64,000 bases of DNA, taken from contig JABAKD010000012.1 in the NCBI GenBank assembly GCA_012845835.1, forward strand, positions 2,575,570 through 2,639,569, in the 5' to 3' direction. Shown in pieces: positions 54,764 to 64,000 of this stretch. Source of the DNA: Undaria pinnatifida (lineage: Eukaryota; Sar; Phaeophyceae; Laminariales; Alariaceae). Both the position numbers and the translations under genes were made by a program. The notes beneath the pieces were generated by a model. The model was given only the letters and a program-made list of their open reading frames with translations, did not search any database and was not told where the DNA came from. Positions within the stretch are counted from its first letter, which is position 1. Every line of letters starts with the position of its first letter.

Positions 54764-54847
54764 TGTTAAGGACTTAGTGGGGTATTAGTCCGTTTGACCA
54801 CTTGCAAAAGGTTAATCCATAGCTTACCCAAACGAAGCCTTATAACA
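54764..54847 (-). mobile_element. TRIM LTR fused to the tRNA at its primer-binding site
   Basis: Full 84-bp LTR in reverse orientation (TGTTAAGG to TTATAACA), two T residues after the tRNA CCA, exactly as the LTR, AA and PBS follow each other in complete copies. No internal region and no second LTR. CTAGCT at 54672-54677 and 54848-54853 flanks tRNA plus LTR as one insertion. Confidence 0.9.
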
Positions 54848-55045
54848 CTAGCTGGCTGCTGGCGCGTCCTTCGGATACCCACTATTAATATAGCGATAGC
54901 GTGCGAGCTGTCAACATCAGCGGTCCTCGTTACATCTCACTGCCTCGAGCGCTCCCTTACTACCCCTATCGACGTGTGCTACGATAGATGTATTAAGGTA
55001 TACCTTTTTTTGGCGAAAATGGTTCCTGACAGGCGGGGCTCACCC

Positions 55046-55134
55046 TTAACCTCTTTAGAGCCCCCGAACCCCTCCCTGTACTAAATCCAAGTAATTTTGT
55101 CCCCGAAACGGGTTTCCAGTTGTAAAGGGGTTTA
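55046..55134 (-). mobile_element. TTAA-MITE copy 6
   Basis: TTAACCTCTTTAGAGC to TAAAGGGGTTTA (right TTAA mutated). Inserted in R300 between 'ggggctcaccc' and 'cccaaaaccgtcgg'. Confidence 0.82.
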
Positions 55135-55307
55135 CCCAAAACCGTCGGGCAAAAAACAATATTTTTTTCTTTGCATGATGATTATCGAGTTCTATACCTG
55201 AGCCCTATTAAGGGATTTTCAACCGGCCGAGTTCATACCATATATATAGCAGTTTTTGTTTTTCTCCAACAAAGCAGCTTTTTGGGGGGGGAGTTAAGAC
55301 CTGTCTT

Positions 55308-55386
55308 TTAACCCCTTTACAACTGGAAACCCGTTTTTGGGGACAACATTACTTGGATTTAGTATAGGGAGGGGTTCGGGGTTAAG
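55308..55386 (+). mobile_element. TTAA-MITE copy 7 (internal deletion)
   Basis: TTAACCCCTTTACAACTGG to GGGGTTCGGGGTTAA; about 12 bp near the right end are missing. Inserted in R300 between 'gacctgtc' and 'gctcccaaa'. Confidence 0.82.
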
Positions 55387-55429
55387 CTCCCAAATTGAGG
55401 AACTTTTGCAGGAAAAAAAAAATGGTGTG

Positions 55430-56250
55430 CACATCTCTATATTATGAAAATAAAAATACACTCCAGCTGTGAGATCGAACATTTTGTCGAAACTCATCTT
55501 TGCAAGCTGTGTGTGATACTCCGATCGCGCGTATTACGGGTTGTGTGTCCTCATTAAGGATATAGGTCGGTGACTCCCCTTGCAACTACAGTGTAGCTAT
55601 CAGGGTCAACAGGGTGATGCAAGTCAGTCTGTGCCCGGAAACTATAAAACCCGTTTCTGAGGGGGACAAAATCTGACAGCTGTGGAAGGAAATGCATCAG
55701 TTTATCAAGTGAATCCTGTAAGTCAAACATCCGGTGAGGGGAGGGCGGGGTTTTTAAGGACGTGGGGGCCTGATTTTGATCAAAAGGGGGGCGGGAGGGG
55801 GGGAGGGGGGGGAGGGGACGGGTGGGGCAGGTCAATTTGTGCGTGGAAACTATAAATATTTCTTGTGGGGGAGGGGGGGGTAATGTGGCGGGGGGGGGGC
55901 GGGGGCGGGGGGGGAGGGTTTTAGGTCGCATAGATGTAGGGGTTTGCTATACGCGTGGTGCTAGGTCTAGGCGATGGTGCGGGTGGTGGGGAAGGAGGGG
56001 GCGTTGGGGGCGGGGGTGGGTGGGAATTGCAGCAGCGGCATGGACGGCTCTGAGACGATAACGAGGCGATATCCAGGGCGTGGAAGTGTTTATTACTCTG
56101 GCGGATTTCGATAGTAGGTGGGGCGTTTAAGCAAGAGAAAGCGAGGAGAAAAAAAAAAAAAAAAGAAGGGGGGGGGGGGGGGGGGGGGAAGGTTTTCAAG
56201 AGGTTTAGGTCACATATAATGTAAAAATCGATATACATACATCATCGTGG
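55430..56250 (-). repeat. Inverted copy of the C-rich composite repeat
   Basis: Complement of 28340-29370. Includes 'aaaatacactccagctgtgagatc', 'ctcatctttgcaagctgtgt', 'tatcagggtcaacagggtga', 'cgggtgg' tracts and 'acgcgtggtgctaggtctaggcgatgg' type blocks. Differences concentrate in the homopolymers. Confidence 0.8.
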
Positions 56251-56529
56251 CACGCGTCAACCCGCCACACGGTGTGAGTAAAAAACCAACAAACCAGTTC
56301 GTAAAAAGAACAATAAATCCGAGATCTAGAGGTGGTGTGGCGACGTGTTGCGTCTCGGAGATACTTTCTAACTAGCATACACACCCGAGGAGGACGATAT
56401 GAACGGCTGAAGGCGTGTATCGCAGTGGGGAGGGGGACGAAGCGCCTGTCTATGGTGATCCGCGCGCTGGATCCAAGTTACGTCTAAGGAAGGAAAAAGA
56501 GCAAAGAAGTACGAAGATATTAGATAGGG

Positions 56530-57020
56530 TGAGCTAAACAAACGACCAAACAAACAAGCAAATGAACAAACCAACCAACAAACAAACAAACAAACAAACA
56601 AACGAACAGACAAGCAAACAAACAAACAAACAAAGGAACAGATAAGCAAACAAACAAGCAAACAAACAGATAAACAAAGGAACGAATAAGCAAACAAACA
56701 AGCAAACAAACAGACAAACGAACAAACGAACAAAACAAACAAAACAAAACAAATCAAACATAAACAAAACAAAACAAAACAAAACAAACAAACAAACAAA
56801 CAAACAAACAAACAAACAAACAAACAAACAAACAAACAAACAAACAAACAAACAAACAAACAAACAAACAAACAAACAAACAAACAAACAAACAAACAAA
56901 AACATAAAAACATAAAAACAAACAAACAAACAAACAAACAAACAAACAAACAAACAAACAAACAAACAAACAAACAAACAAACAAACAAACAAACAAACA
57001 AACAAACAAACAAACAACAC
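56530..57020. repeat. AAAC tetranucleotide microsatellite
   Basis: Nearly 500 bp of AAAC with AAGC, AGAC and AAC variants on the left and a long pure run from about 56780. The long minus frames read CLFV repeats and are artefacts of the tetranucleotide. Confidence 0.97.
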
Positions 57021-57121
57021 CTTGAGCCACACAGTATGCCATTTTTTTAAAAAGGGACCTCGGTGAGGCCGTGCACGACGATATTCTGACGGCTTTGGTT
57101 ATATTAAGGAGCCATATACAA

Positions 57122-57441
57122 ACCGGTCGCCCCGGTGGCGTATCAGGTTATCCTCGAGCATGGTATAGGTCGGTTTCGTGAGTTCGAATCCCCCCAAGTG
57201 CATACTCGTATACATTTTGGGGACTTTTTCTTGTGCACAAATTGATTTGCGGAAAGCGCGAGAGCGTGAGTGAGCAACAACATTCGATGGAAAATCGACG
57301 AGCAGTGAGATTGCTGAACCCTATACGCGAAAAAATTTGAAGGCTCCCAAGAACCGGGGGGGAGAAGGGACGACACCCTGTAACCACGGCTTGTCAAGAA
57401 GCTGGAGAAAGTACTTGTAGATGTGTGCGAAAAAAAAAAAT
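57122..57441 (+). mobile_element. tRNA-derived SINE, copy 3 (most complete)
   Basis: tRNA-like head with box A TGGCGTATCAGG (57136-57147) and box B GAGTTCGAATCC (57180-57191), 33 bp apart as in tRNA genes. The tRNA-unrelated body (ttgatttgcggaaagcgcg, gctgaaccctatacgcg, aaccacggcttgtcaagaagc) is followed by an A run at 57430-57440. About 320 bp. No target duplication stands out. Confidence 0.85.
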
Positions 57442-57512
57442 ACGAGAAATGCAAAAAAAAATGGCAAAAAAGAAAATGAAAAAAAAACGACATTCCGGCG
57501 ACGCCATTTTGG

Positions 57513-57605
57513 GTTATCGCCTTTACGACTGGACAACCTTTTTTTTACAAATTTACTTGAATTTAGCGTACAGGGAGCGACTTGGGGGGCTCAAAAGGGG
57601 GTTAA
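57513..57605 (+). mobile_element. TTAA-MITE copy 8
   Basis: Diverged ('ttatcgcctttacgactgg' to 'tcaaaagggggttaa'), again inside an R300 remnant: 'cgacgccattttggg' precedes and 'ggggccccagccccgccccg' with 'ccttcag' follows. Confidence 0.72.
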
Positions 57606-57749
57606 GGGGCCCCAGCCCCGCCCCGTCCTTCAGAAAGTGTTTTCGCCAAAAAACGGTATACCTCGATACCTCTGTAATTTCGTAGCGCGCTTCGACGTTG
57701 CCATTATTCCGAGATCGGCTATATGATAGTTTGCCGCCATAAGTATCCA

Positions 57750-58330
57750 AGATTGTTTGGACGTCTGCTAACTGCGGGGTGGCTAGCCTGCCACCACAAG
57801 AGGGAATTCTGAGGCATGCAAGCAGCTGGGGGCTCCCAATGTGCCGGCAGCATTGGCAGCCCATTAAACCGGCACTGTTCAGGGCACCCCGGCAGTATTG
57901 GCAGCCCAACACACCGGCAGTATTCCGGGCACCCCGGCACTACTGGGATGGAGGATACTACGTATAGAGGGTTACTTATGAGAGGTCCAGTCGTGCCAAG
58001 CGGTTCCACCGGCACCATAGAGGGCAGTGGCACTATTCATCCGGCACTATAGAGGGCAGTGGCACTATTCAACCGGCACCATCGGGGTCGGGAGCTCCCC
58101 CCGACTGTATAGGACGGACAGCCGGCCAGTACAACAGCCCGACAGCCCGTGTATGGAGCACATCCACCGGCAGCATTGATACTCCAATATATCGGCAATG
58201 TCCGGGGCACCGGCGGCACTAATGGGAAAGACTTGAGAGAGTTCCAGTCGTGCCTAGCGATTCCAACAGCACTATAGAGGGCAGCGCCACCATGCAACCG
58301 GCACTATATCGAGCCCCCCCCCCCCCCCCC
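57750..58330 (+). repeat. GGCAGTATT-rich satellite-like region
   Basis: Repeats of 'accggcagtatt' and 'gggcaccccggca', and two ~100-bp blocks (57985-58085 and 58228-58315) sharing 'cagtcgtgcc.agcg.ttcca' and 'ctatagagggcag'. The phrase 'gtgccaagcggttccacc' is close to 'gtgccaagcgatttcacc' of the 184-bp MITE, so part of it may derive from that family. Ends in a C run (58313-58333). Confidence 0.65.
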
Positions 58331-58379
58331 CCCGCGGACTGTACGACGGACGGCCCGTAGAAACATGTATATCTAACCG

Positions 58380-58840
58380 TGTGGTGGGGTGTGCTTCTTC
58401 CCGAGAGGCGACCACGCGACGGTCAGCCCTACCCTCGCCACTCCTCCTTCTTCTCCCCGTCCCCCTCCTCCTCCTTCTCCTTCTCTCCATTTTTTCCCGT
58501 TCTCTCCACTCTTCTCCCCTGTTCTTGTTCGTTTCCACGCTAATTCGGCCACCGCGGCGACCTTTCAACACCAACAGTTTCCCGCCCGCAACGCATGCGT
58601 TAGTCAAGGAACACTCTCCGCTAGTAATAGTAAGGGGGGAGGTAGGAAAGAGGACCGAGCATGGTTCGGGGCAAAACTCGATGTGAGTCGACGAGGGAAG
58701 AAAACGTTGGGGTAGTCTTCTCGCGGGTAACAATGAAGGCACTACTGAACCGCAGCGGGGAGGGGGCAGGGAAGAAAGAGCCTGCTTGGTGTGACCACGG
58801 ATCTGAGCTACGTCTACGGAGGGAGAACGAGAAAGAAAAA
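58380..58840. other. Arg/Lys- or Pro/Leu-rich frames, no recognised gene
   Basis: A minus frame (58922-58272) of 216 codons crosses this stretch with an Arg-rich centre (CTC/CCT-rich DNA). It shows no domain, and its ends lie in the neighbouring repeats. I treat it as a composition effect. Confidence 0.4.
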
Positions 58841-58844
58841 GTGA

Positions 58845-59028
58845 TACAGTAGGTGGCCATATATAGTGCGGGTCATATAGTGCGGGTGTCCGATATTGTG
58901 CGGGTGAAATCGTTTGGCACAATATAGACCCCTCTATAGTGGCCGGTTTTTATATAGTGCGGGTGCCCGGTATAGTGCGGGTAAATTTTCGTGACACATA
59001 CCCGCACTATATAGGGCCACCTACTGTA
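58845..59028 (-). mobile_element. 184-bp TA-flanked MITE, copy 2
   Basis: TACAGTAGGTGGCC to GGCCACCTACTGTA. Same length (184 bp with both TA) as the copy at 50921, inserted in the opposite orientation, with few substitutions and a compensating 1-2 bp indel pattern. Confidence 0.88.
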
Positions 59029-59399
59029 GAAGGGTATGGGGGAGGGATGGGAGAAGAAAAAAAAAAAAAATGGTTCACGTAAAAACATCGTGTGGGTTAC
59101 GATTACTGTGTTTAAAAAGACCATTCAAGTCAGAGTAGTGACTACGTGTTGTCTGGACATCAGATAGATGGTGCTATATACCATACCCACTGGTAGCCAA
59201 CAAGCACCGTATTTTATTTTTTTCTTCCCCCCAATCTTTTCTTGGCGTCGCCTTTGTTTCCGCCCCCAGCATTTCTTTCTCATTCATGGAGCGGGAAAAA
59301 AAAAAAAAACTCTACACCCGCACCATGGTTTTTCACTCTGCCGCCTGAGATCAACAACACCAACCAGGTCGCCCGGTTAAATTTTTTCCCCCCCCCTCC

Positions 59400-59560
59400 A
59401 CCTCGCGGCTCCTCATGGCTACTCCCGTCCTATTTAGTGCGTCTTCTGGACGACCCAGGCCCGATCAAGCTCCTTCGCCCTCTCCGGCGACACTACACGA
59501 CTTCGACGCGGGCTGTACGGAGCTCGTGGTATCTGCTAATCCTCTGGCTGTGAGTGGACC
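59400..59560 (+). pseudogene. Isolated fragment of a chromovirus Tudor-like tail
   Basis: Plus-strand frame SYLVRLLDDPGPIKLLRPL followed by YTTSTRAVRSSWYL aligns with VYLVRVLDDPGPIKLPLPP and YTSSTGAVRGSRCL at 16.2-16.3 kb (minus). Only the C-terminal end is present; no integrase is adjacent. Confidence 0.8.
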
Positions 59561-59716
59561 GACTATAAGTTGCCGACTTGTTTTGTAGCTGTGGCTAGGC
59601 GTTACGGTTCGCTCCTTGTTGCCCCGAATAATCATTTATGAATTAATACTTCGGTAAGTGTTTATGAGTTCGTTTTATTTCTTAATCGTTACTTTTTACG
59701 TTTCCGGTTCAACTCG

Positions 59717-59807
59717 TTAACCCCTTTACAACTAGTAAACCCGTTTTTGGGGACAAAATTACTTGCATTTAGTATAGGGAGGGGTTCGGGGGCTCTAAAG
59801 GGGTTAA
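59717..59807 (+). mobile_element. TTAA-MITE copy 9 (intact ends)
   Basis: TTAACCCCTTTACAACTAG to CTCTAAAGGGGTTAA, TTAA at both ends, 91 bp: the best full-length example. Confidence 0.87.
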
Positions 59808-59809
59808 AA

Positions 59810-60125
59810 GGTTTTTACTTTCGGCGACCTTTTGGACAACCCGTGGCCACGGGCGTCTTCCCCGCCCCCGCCCCCCCCCCCCCCCCCCCAACTCCCGCCG
59901 GAGCGTGCCTTCGTACATATCGCGCATCGATATGGTTCTTTCAGCTTTCACCACTTTTATAGCTCTTTTAATAATCGTCGATTTTCATCGAATTTTTGTT
60001 ACCTAAACGCGCAAGCTCTCTCTCGCCCTTTCCGCTCGTTCGTCAATTATTACGCAAGAAAAAGTCCCTGTACGAGAACGAGAGTGAGTATGCACTCGGT
60101 GAGACTTGAATCCATGATCTTGACT
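59810..60125 (-). mobile_element. tRNA-derived SINE, copy 4 (diverged)
   Basis: Minus-orientation body ('gtggccacgggcgtcttccc', 'atcgtcgattttcatcgaat', 'caagctctctctcgcccttt', 'aagaaaaagtccct') and a damaged tRNA head ('tatgcactcggtgagacttgaatccatga'). Confidence 0.65.
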
Positions 60126-60149
60126 TTAGTAGAGGGACGATAATCGAAT

Positions 60150-60265
60150 ACTACTATTAATACTGTTACTACTACTGCCACTACCACTACTACTATTAAT
60201 ACTGTTACTACTACTGCCACTACTGCTACTACCTACTATTACTGCTACTACTGCTACTGCTGCTG

Positions 60266-60297
<32 letters not shown>

Positions 60298-60350
60298 GCT
60301 ACTACTACTACTACTACTACTACCTACTACTACTGCTACTACTACTAACT
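60150..60350. repeat. ACT/TAC trinucleotide microsatellite
   Basis: About 200 bp of TAC/TGC/CAC triplets. Confidence 0.95.
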
Positions 60351-61328
60351 GTGAGTCGGCAGGATTCTATGACTACTAACTAATCGGCTGAAGCCGTTAC
60401 CCGACTAACTGACTTTTATAGTGGGCAAGTCCGCTGGCGAAGCCAGCTGATGGCCAGCCGACTCGCCGAGTTAAGCCAGGCGAGCGATTCGAGCCAAATT
60501 AGCTCCCCTCCGCGCGCGGGGGGGGCGGGGGGCGCCCAAAAACAAGACGGGAAAACATGCGTCCTACGTTATGAAACGACCCCTTTCTTTAAACGATCCC
60601 CTCCTATAACAAGTATGGAAACCAAACAAGTCGGATTAGTCGGCGCCTTCGGGAAACGACTAACTATTAGTCTGACTGCTGATGACACGTGACACGGCGG
60701 AGATACACACTTTCATTTTTTCGAAAGGGCGTCATCGCCCGTCGGGGGTGCAACCTAAGTTTTCTGAGCTCCCAACATGCCATGAGGAGGAGGAGGAGGA
60801 GGAGGGGCTCGGTCAATATCTAACCGGAAAGAAACGACGACTTCGAAAAAAGGACGTTTCGTTCACGCAATCCACGGGACCGACCACAAGCTTTTCTATG
60901 CGCTAGTCCTGAAAAAGAAACATCATACTCCCCGTTAAAAGATATCACTACTAGTAGTAACCAATAGTTCCACAGTTGGGAGGAGCTCAACCGGTCACGA
61001 ACATTTCGCGCAAAAAGTGCAGGGCTCCCTTGCCTCTCCCTGGGATGGCTCCAAGTAACGCCCATCACATGACGAGCGAGCTCTGCCACCCCTCCCCCCC
61101 CAAAAAAATAGTAATGATAATATAATAATAAAATAAATGTTTTTGAACATAAATGAAAGCGCTACAAATAAATATGTAGTACCTCATGAGCTATATCCCT
61201 TGCATGGCCTCTTGGGCATGCAAAACTTCTTTCTTTCTTTTTTTGCGAAATACAAATGACACATTTCACACCACGATTTGGGGTTTAAGAGCTCCCCCTG
61301 CCATTTTTCAGGAAAATATTTTAGCCGA
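60351..61328. other. No recognisable gene
   Basis: Contains a short GGA run (60785-60806) and an R300-like end at 61270-61325. Short frames only. Confidence 0.45.
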
Positions 61329-61585
61329 CTGATTCTACGATAGCCCCCCCCCAAAAAAAAAAACCAGCGATTTTCTTTACCGAAGGTTTCACGACATCTC
61401 AGCACACAATGAAGAGTGGTATGAAAACGTAAGCTTCATGATTTTCTTGTTTGCAAAGAAAGGACTATCGATCGATGACCGTCGGAATGGCAAGGATCAC
61501 ACCGTCTTTCAGGAGATATCGCCGGGAGCTGGTTCCAAAACCGGCGATTTCGTTAAAGAAATGTCGGGGGGGGTTGCCGTAGTAA
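61329..61585 (+). mobile_element. MITE-A copy 7
   Basis: CTGATTCTACGATAGCCCCC at the left and GGGGGGGTTGCCGTAGTA at the right; core well preserved. Confidence 0.8.
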
Positions 61586-62013
61586 GACTCAGCCGATAAG
61601 TGCTGCTACCTCCATCGTCTTAATAGCGCGCGTCGAAAAAAAGTAATAAAAAAAAAACTCGCCGACTATCATATAGTAGTAGTAGTTGTTGTTGATTGAA
61701 TGTCTATGAATAGGTAGGCATTACGGGCTTGTTTCGGTTGTGTTATCGTACCCGCGGGGTACGCTAGCTTTTCGCTTGCTTTCTAGCTCGATTCATTGGG
61801 ATTGTTTGGTTTACTCCGTCTCCACAGCAGTCTGCGACGACAGAAGAACTCGTACCTCCTTTAGGGTGGAGAATCAGCGCGGACACTGGGGTGCTGATGA
61901 TGTCGCTGGGTAGAAAGAACTGTTTGCTGTGGAGGCAGCGCATGCAGCTACTTCCTTGGGTTCACTTGCGGCAGATAATATGTGCACTCTTATTGGTATG
62001 TCAATTGGTTACA
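61586..62013. other. No recognisable feature
   Basis: Unique sequence with a short GTA/GTT run at about 61675-61695. Confidence 0.4.
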
Positions 62014-62407
62014 TGTTATATAAGGCTTAGTTTGGGTAAGCTATTTATGGCTTAACCTTTTGCAAGTGGTCAAACGGACTAATACCCCGCTAGTTCCTTA
62101 ACAAATGGCGTCGTCGACAGGCCATGTTTTTTTTGGGGTCGTGGGTTCGAATCCCACCATCCACAACAATAATAAACTTTTTCAGACTTTCCCCATTTCG
62201 AACTTGAAAAGCACTCTCCTCCCCGGTATCCCCAGGAAATGAAACCGCTTGGATATATTGACCAGGTCCGCCCCTATATCCGGCCGACCTGCTATCCCGC
62301 CGTTTCAGGGGGGAAGAGTGTTACAAGGCTTAGTTTGGGCAAGCTAGAGGGTTAAACCTTTTGCAAGTGGTCAAACGGACTAATACCCCACTACTAATAC
62401 CTTAACA
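62014..62407 (+). mobile_element. TRIM copy T7 (complete)
   Basis: LTR1 62014-62103, PBS TGGCGTCGTCGACAGG at 62106, internal GTGGGTTCGAATCCCACC, GGGGGGAAGAG tract, LTR2 62319-62407 (TGTTACAAGG...CCTTAACA). Target duplication not evident. No coding capacity. Confidence 0.88.
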
Positions 62408-62468
62408 TATATACTTGATAGGTAACATAATACAATGACATCTTATTTTGATAGGTTTTGATTTAGTA

Positions 62469-63189
62469 CGCAGCTCGCAAAGATGAGTATCGACCCTCAA
62501 GTCGTCGAACTCACAGCTGACGAAGTCGTTACAATATTTTTTATCAAATATATATATGCATTCTGGTATTCTGACGCGCACGCGCGTGTTGTTGTTTGTG
62601 GCTCGCAGATAGAGAGATGCGTTTTTTCTTTTATAACGTTTTATTCAAATAAGTTTGGTCGTCATCCGACAACAAACAAACGTGTGGCATGGCATGCATG
62701 CGTATGAGCTTCAACTTCAACGTCGACCACCCTTCTTGACTCCAAGTGTGTTTTCCTCATGTCCATGGTACTGGGGTGCTAAAAGGGTCTTAACAGTTAT
62801 AAATGGAACACTTCCAAAAAGTAGAAGAAAAAACCACGGCTTTTGCCGGGTCATGACCCGACCTGCGTACCGGTTTATTAGGAGGGCACTTCAAAAACCC
62901 GCGGGTCCAGTCGGGTCGGGTCAGGGGCTGTTGGAAATATCACGGGTCGATCGGGATCGAGTCGAGGGAGGTTTTTAACATCACGGGTCGGCCCGTGTCA
63001 CCCTCTCTCTCTTTGACACGTACGACCCGATCTTACCCGCGAGAAGTAAGTGATCTTTGACCCGTCCAAAGGCCTGGAAAAAACAAGTTTCATAGACCAA
63101 CTATGTTTATTTTTTTATAAAAAATGTTTCAAGGACGTCAGCCGTGAGTTCGACGAATTTCAGGTCAATACTCATCTTTGCAAGCTGCG
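62469..63189. mobile_element. 721-bp TIR element
   Basis: ~55-bp terminal inverted repeats. The left end is CGCAGCTCGCAAAGATGAG (62469 onward, to 'gaactcacagctgac'); the right end is the complement of CGCAGCTTGCAAAGATGAG (63134-63189). The interior has an 'acgggtc' word repeated between 62840 and 63040 (cgggtcgggtc, catcacgggtcg, ggcccgtgtcac). No transposase. The terminal sequence also occurs alone at about 52413-52468 and in the ~0.8-kb units at 31.4, 32.6 and 33.4 kb. Confidence 0.7.
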
Positions 63190-63827
63190 TTGTTTGTTAT
63201 TATTGTATGTCAAGTTACTTCAGGAACCCTTAGATAACTTAGATTTTTTCGGACGAGAAAACGGGATTTACTCGGTGGGACGGCCGAGATTCTGAAACAC
63301 GGGTGTACACTCGTCAGAATGCTCCCGACGGCCGGGCGTACCGGTAGTTTCCCCACAACAAGGCGTTCTGGTGCACTTTTTCTTTTTTCTTTTTCCGTTT
63401 CTCCACAGAGCGTCGTAGTTTTGGCTGTTCCTCCAACCTGCCGGTTCTTCTGAGGACTACGGAGCGCACACGACGATTTTTTAGATGACTTTTCAGCCAA
63501 AAGATATCCTCAAAAGATCCATCATTTTATTATTGCTTTGGCCCGCCCCAGTTCTGACCAACCATTCATTGCTAATAGTACTATAGTTCTTTTATAAAAA
63601 ACAAAAAAAAAGTGTTTCAAGTGCCGTTTGCCAGAGCTGTGAGATGGGTGTTTCGATAAACTCAGGGTCGCGATGCTCATATCTCATCAATTTTTTTAAC
63701 ACTGATCGAGGTTGCGCCCAAAAACACAAACGAGGCCCTAGCCTAGAGAAAACTAAACCACAGGGGGTGGGATCTTGAGGAGGGTGTTATTATTATTATT
63801 GGCGTTCTTGACAGCACGGACGAATCA
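63190..63827. other. No recognisable gene
   Basis: Short frames without domains; an ATT run at 63787-63800. Confidence 0.4.
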
Positions 63828-64000
63828 TTCTACGGTCTAGCCCCCCCCCCCCCCCCAACTTTTCTTTGACGAAATCTCGCCGGTTTTGAAACCAGCCCAC
63901 GGCCGTATCTCCTGAATTACGGTGGTGCCCTTTGCCACCCCGACGACGTGCGATCGGTCGATGGCCCTCCGCGAACAAAGGAAATACACGTGAAGACATA
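63828..64000 (-). mobile_element. MITE-A copy 8 (cut by the window edge)
   Basis: Starts TTCTACGGTCTAGCCCC, then 'acttttctttgacgaaatc' and 'ccggttttgaaaccagc', and continues past the window end. Confidence 0.78.

Larger units (their letters stand above)
54515..54950 (+). repeat. Dispersed repeat with 'cggatgggg' head, copy 3 (host of the tRNA-LTR insertion)
   Basis: Co-linear with 34755-34960 ('gcggatgggggaaaaataaa', 'cgtcgtgtgtgtgtcgattt', 'ctagctggc', 'cgtccttcgga', 'cagcggtcctcgttaca') except for 170 bp plus a 6-bp duplication at 54678-54853. Confidence 0.8.
54955..55440 (+). repeat. R300 repeat carrying two TTAA-MITEs
   Basis: Copy with 'tgctacgatagatgtatta', 'cctgacaggcggggctcacc', 'tgatgattatcgagttctatacc', 'gagttaagacctgtct', 'gctcccaaattgagg'. 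It is interrupted at two different TTAA sites by MITE copies 6 and 7. Confidence 0.75.

Noticed and set aside
56368-57042. A 224-codon minus-strand frame with CLFV repeats, resembling a membrane protein
   Set aside because: It is the AAAC tetranucleotide read on the other strand; hydrophobicity is a composition effect.
62840-63040. Interstitial telomere-like repeats (CGGGTC words)
   Set aside because: The words are irregular, not tandem with a fixed period, and lie inside a TIR element.

Overview
This is a eukaryotic nuclear window made almost entirely of mobile and repetitive DNA. I found no gene that looks like an intact host gene. The evidence is a tyrosine-recombinase retrotransposon, a chromodomain-type Ty3/gypsy element, tRNA-derived SINEs, TRIM-like miniature LTR elements, LINE 3' ends, several MITE families and very long GTA, AAC and AAAC microsatellites. 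The overall character would fit a TE-rich stramenopile such as a brown alga. That assignment is only a guess, because nothing here identifies the species. Almost every recognisable protein domain is split by small frameshifts, often near homopolymers, so decay or uncorrected long-read indels (or both) must be kept in mind.

1-2.7 kb: MITE-A copies, a 300-bp dispersed repeat and a trinucleotide microsatellite. 2.7-13.8 kb: a nested pair. A TRIM-like element (TSD TGATGAG) is interrupted by a 10.7-kb tyrosine-recombinase retrotransposon with the split-direct-repeat order A1-internal-B1-A2-B2 (PAT/Ngaro-like). Its internal part encodes a gag-like protein, a CCCH finger, RT with YVDDY, RNase H and a tyrosine recombinase. 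It also carries a 41-unit ~97-bp array and a 9-bp array that expands inside RNase H. 13.9-14.3 kb: a complete TRIM copy.

14.4-25.8 kb: a GTA microsatellite split by a ~10.4-kb minus-strand Ty3/gypsy chromovirus with ~268-bp LTRs. In transcription order it has gag (CCHC knuckle), an unresolved stretch, an 81-residue repeat region, a NADAR domain, the RT C-terminal part with RNase H, a low-complexity linker, integrase (HHCC, D,D35E), a chromodomain-like segment and a Tudor-like tail. The RT catalytic palm was not found. The NADAR domain sits where RT would be expected and is the most unusual protein finding.

25.8-42.6 kb: largely non-coding, with C-rich repeats, a three-unit ~0.8-kb tandem repeat, TRIM, SINE, MITE and minisatellite arrays. 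42.6-48.7 kb: three 3'-terminal LINE fragments interleaved with a ~450-bp repeat that shares their 3' end, all bordered by long G tracts. 48.7-64 kb: a dense mixture of SINEs, TRIMs, TTAA-type and TA-type MITEs. At 54.68 kb a serine-tRNA sequence, complete with CCA, is joined exactly at the primer-binding site to a TRIM LTR and flanked by a 6-bp target duplication. It looks like an integrated reverse-transcription intermediate that still carries its tRNA primer, and the empty site is preserved in a paralogous repeat at 34.89 kb.
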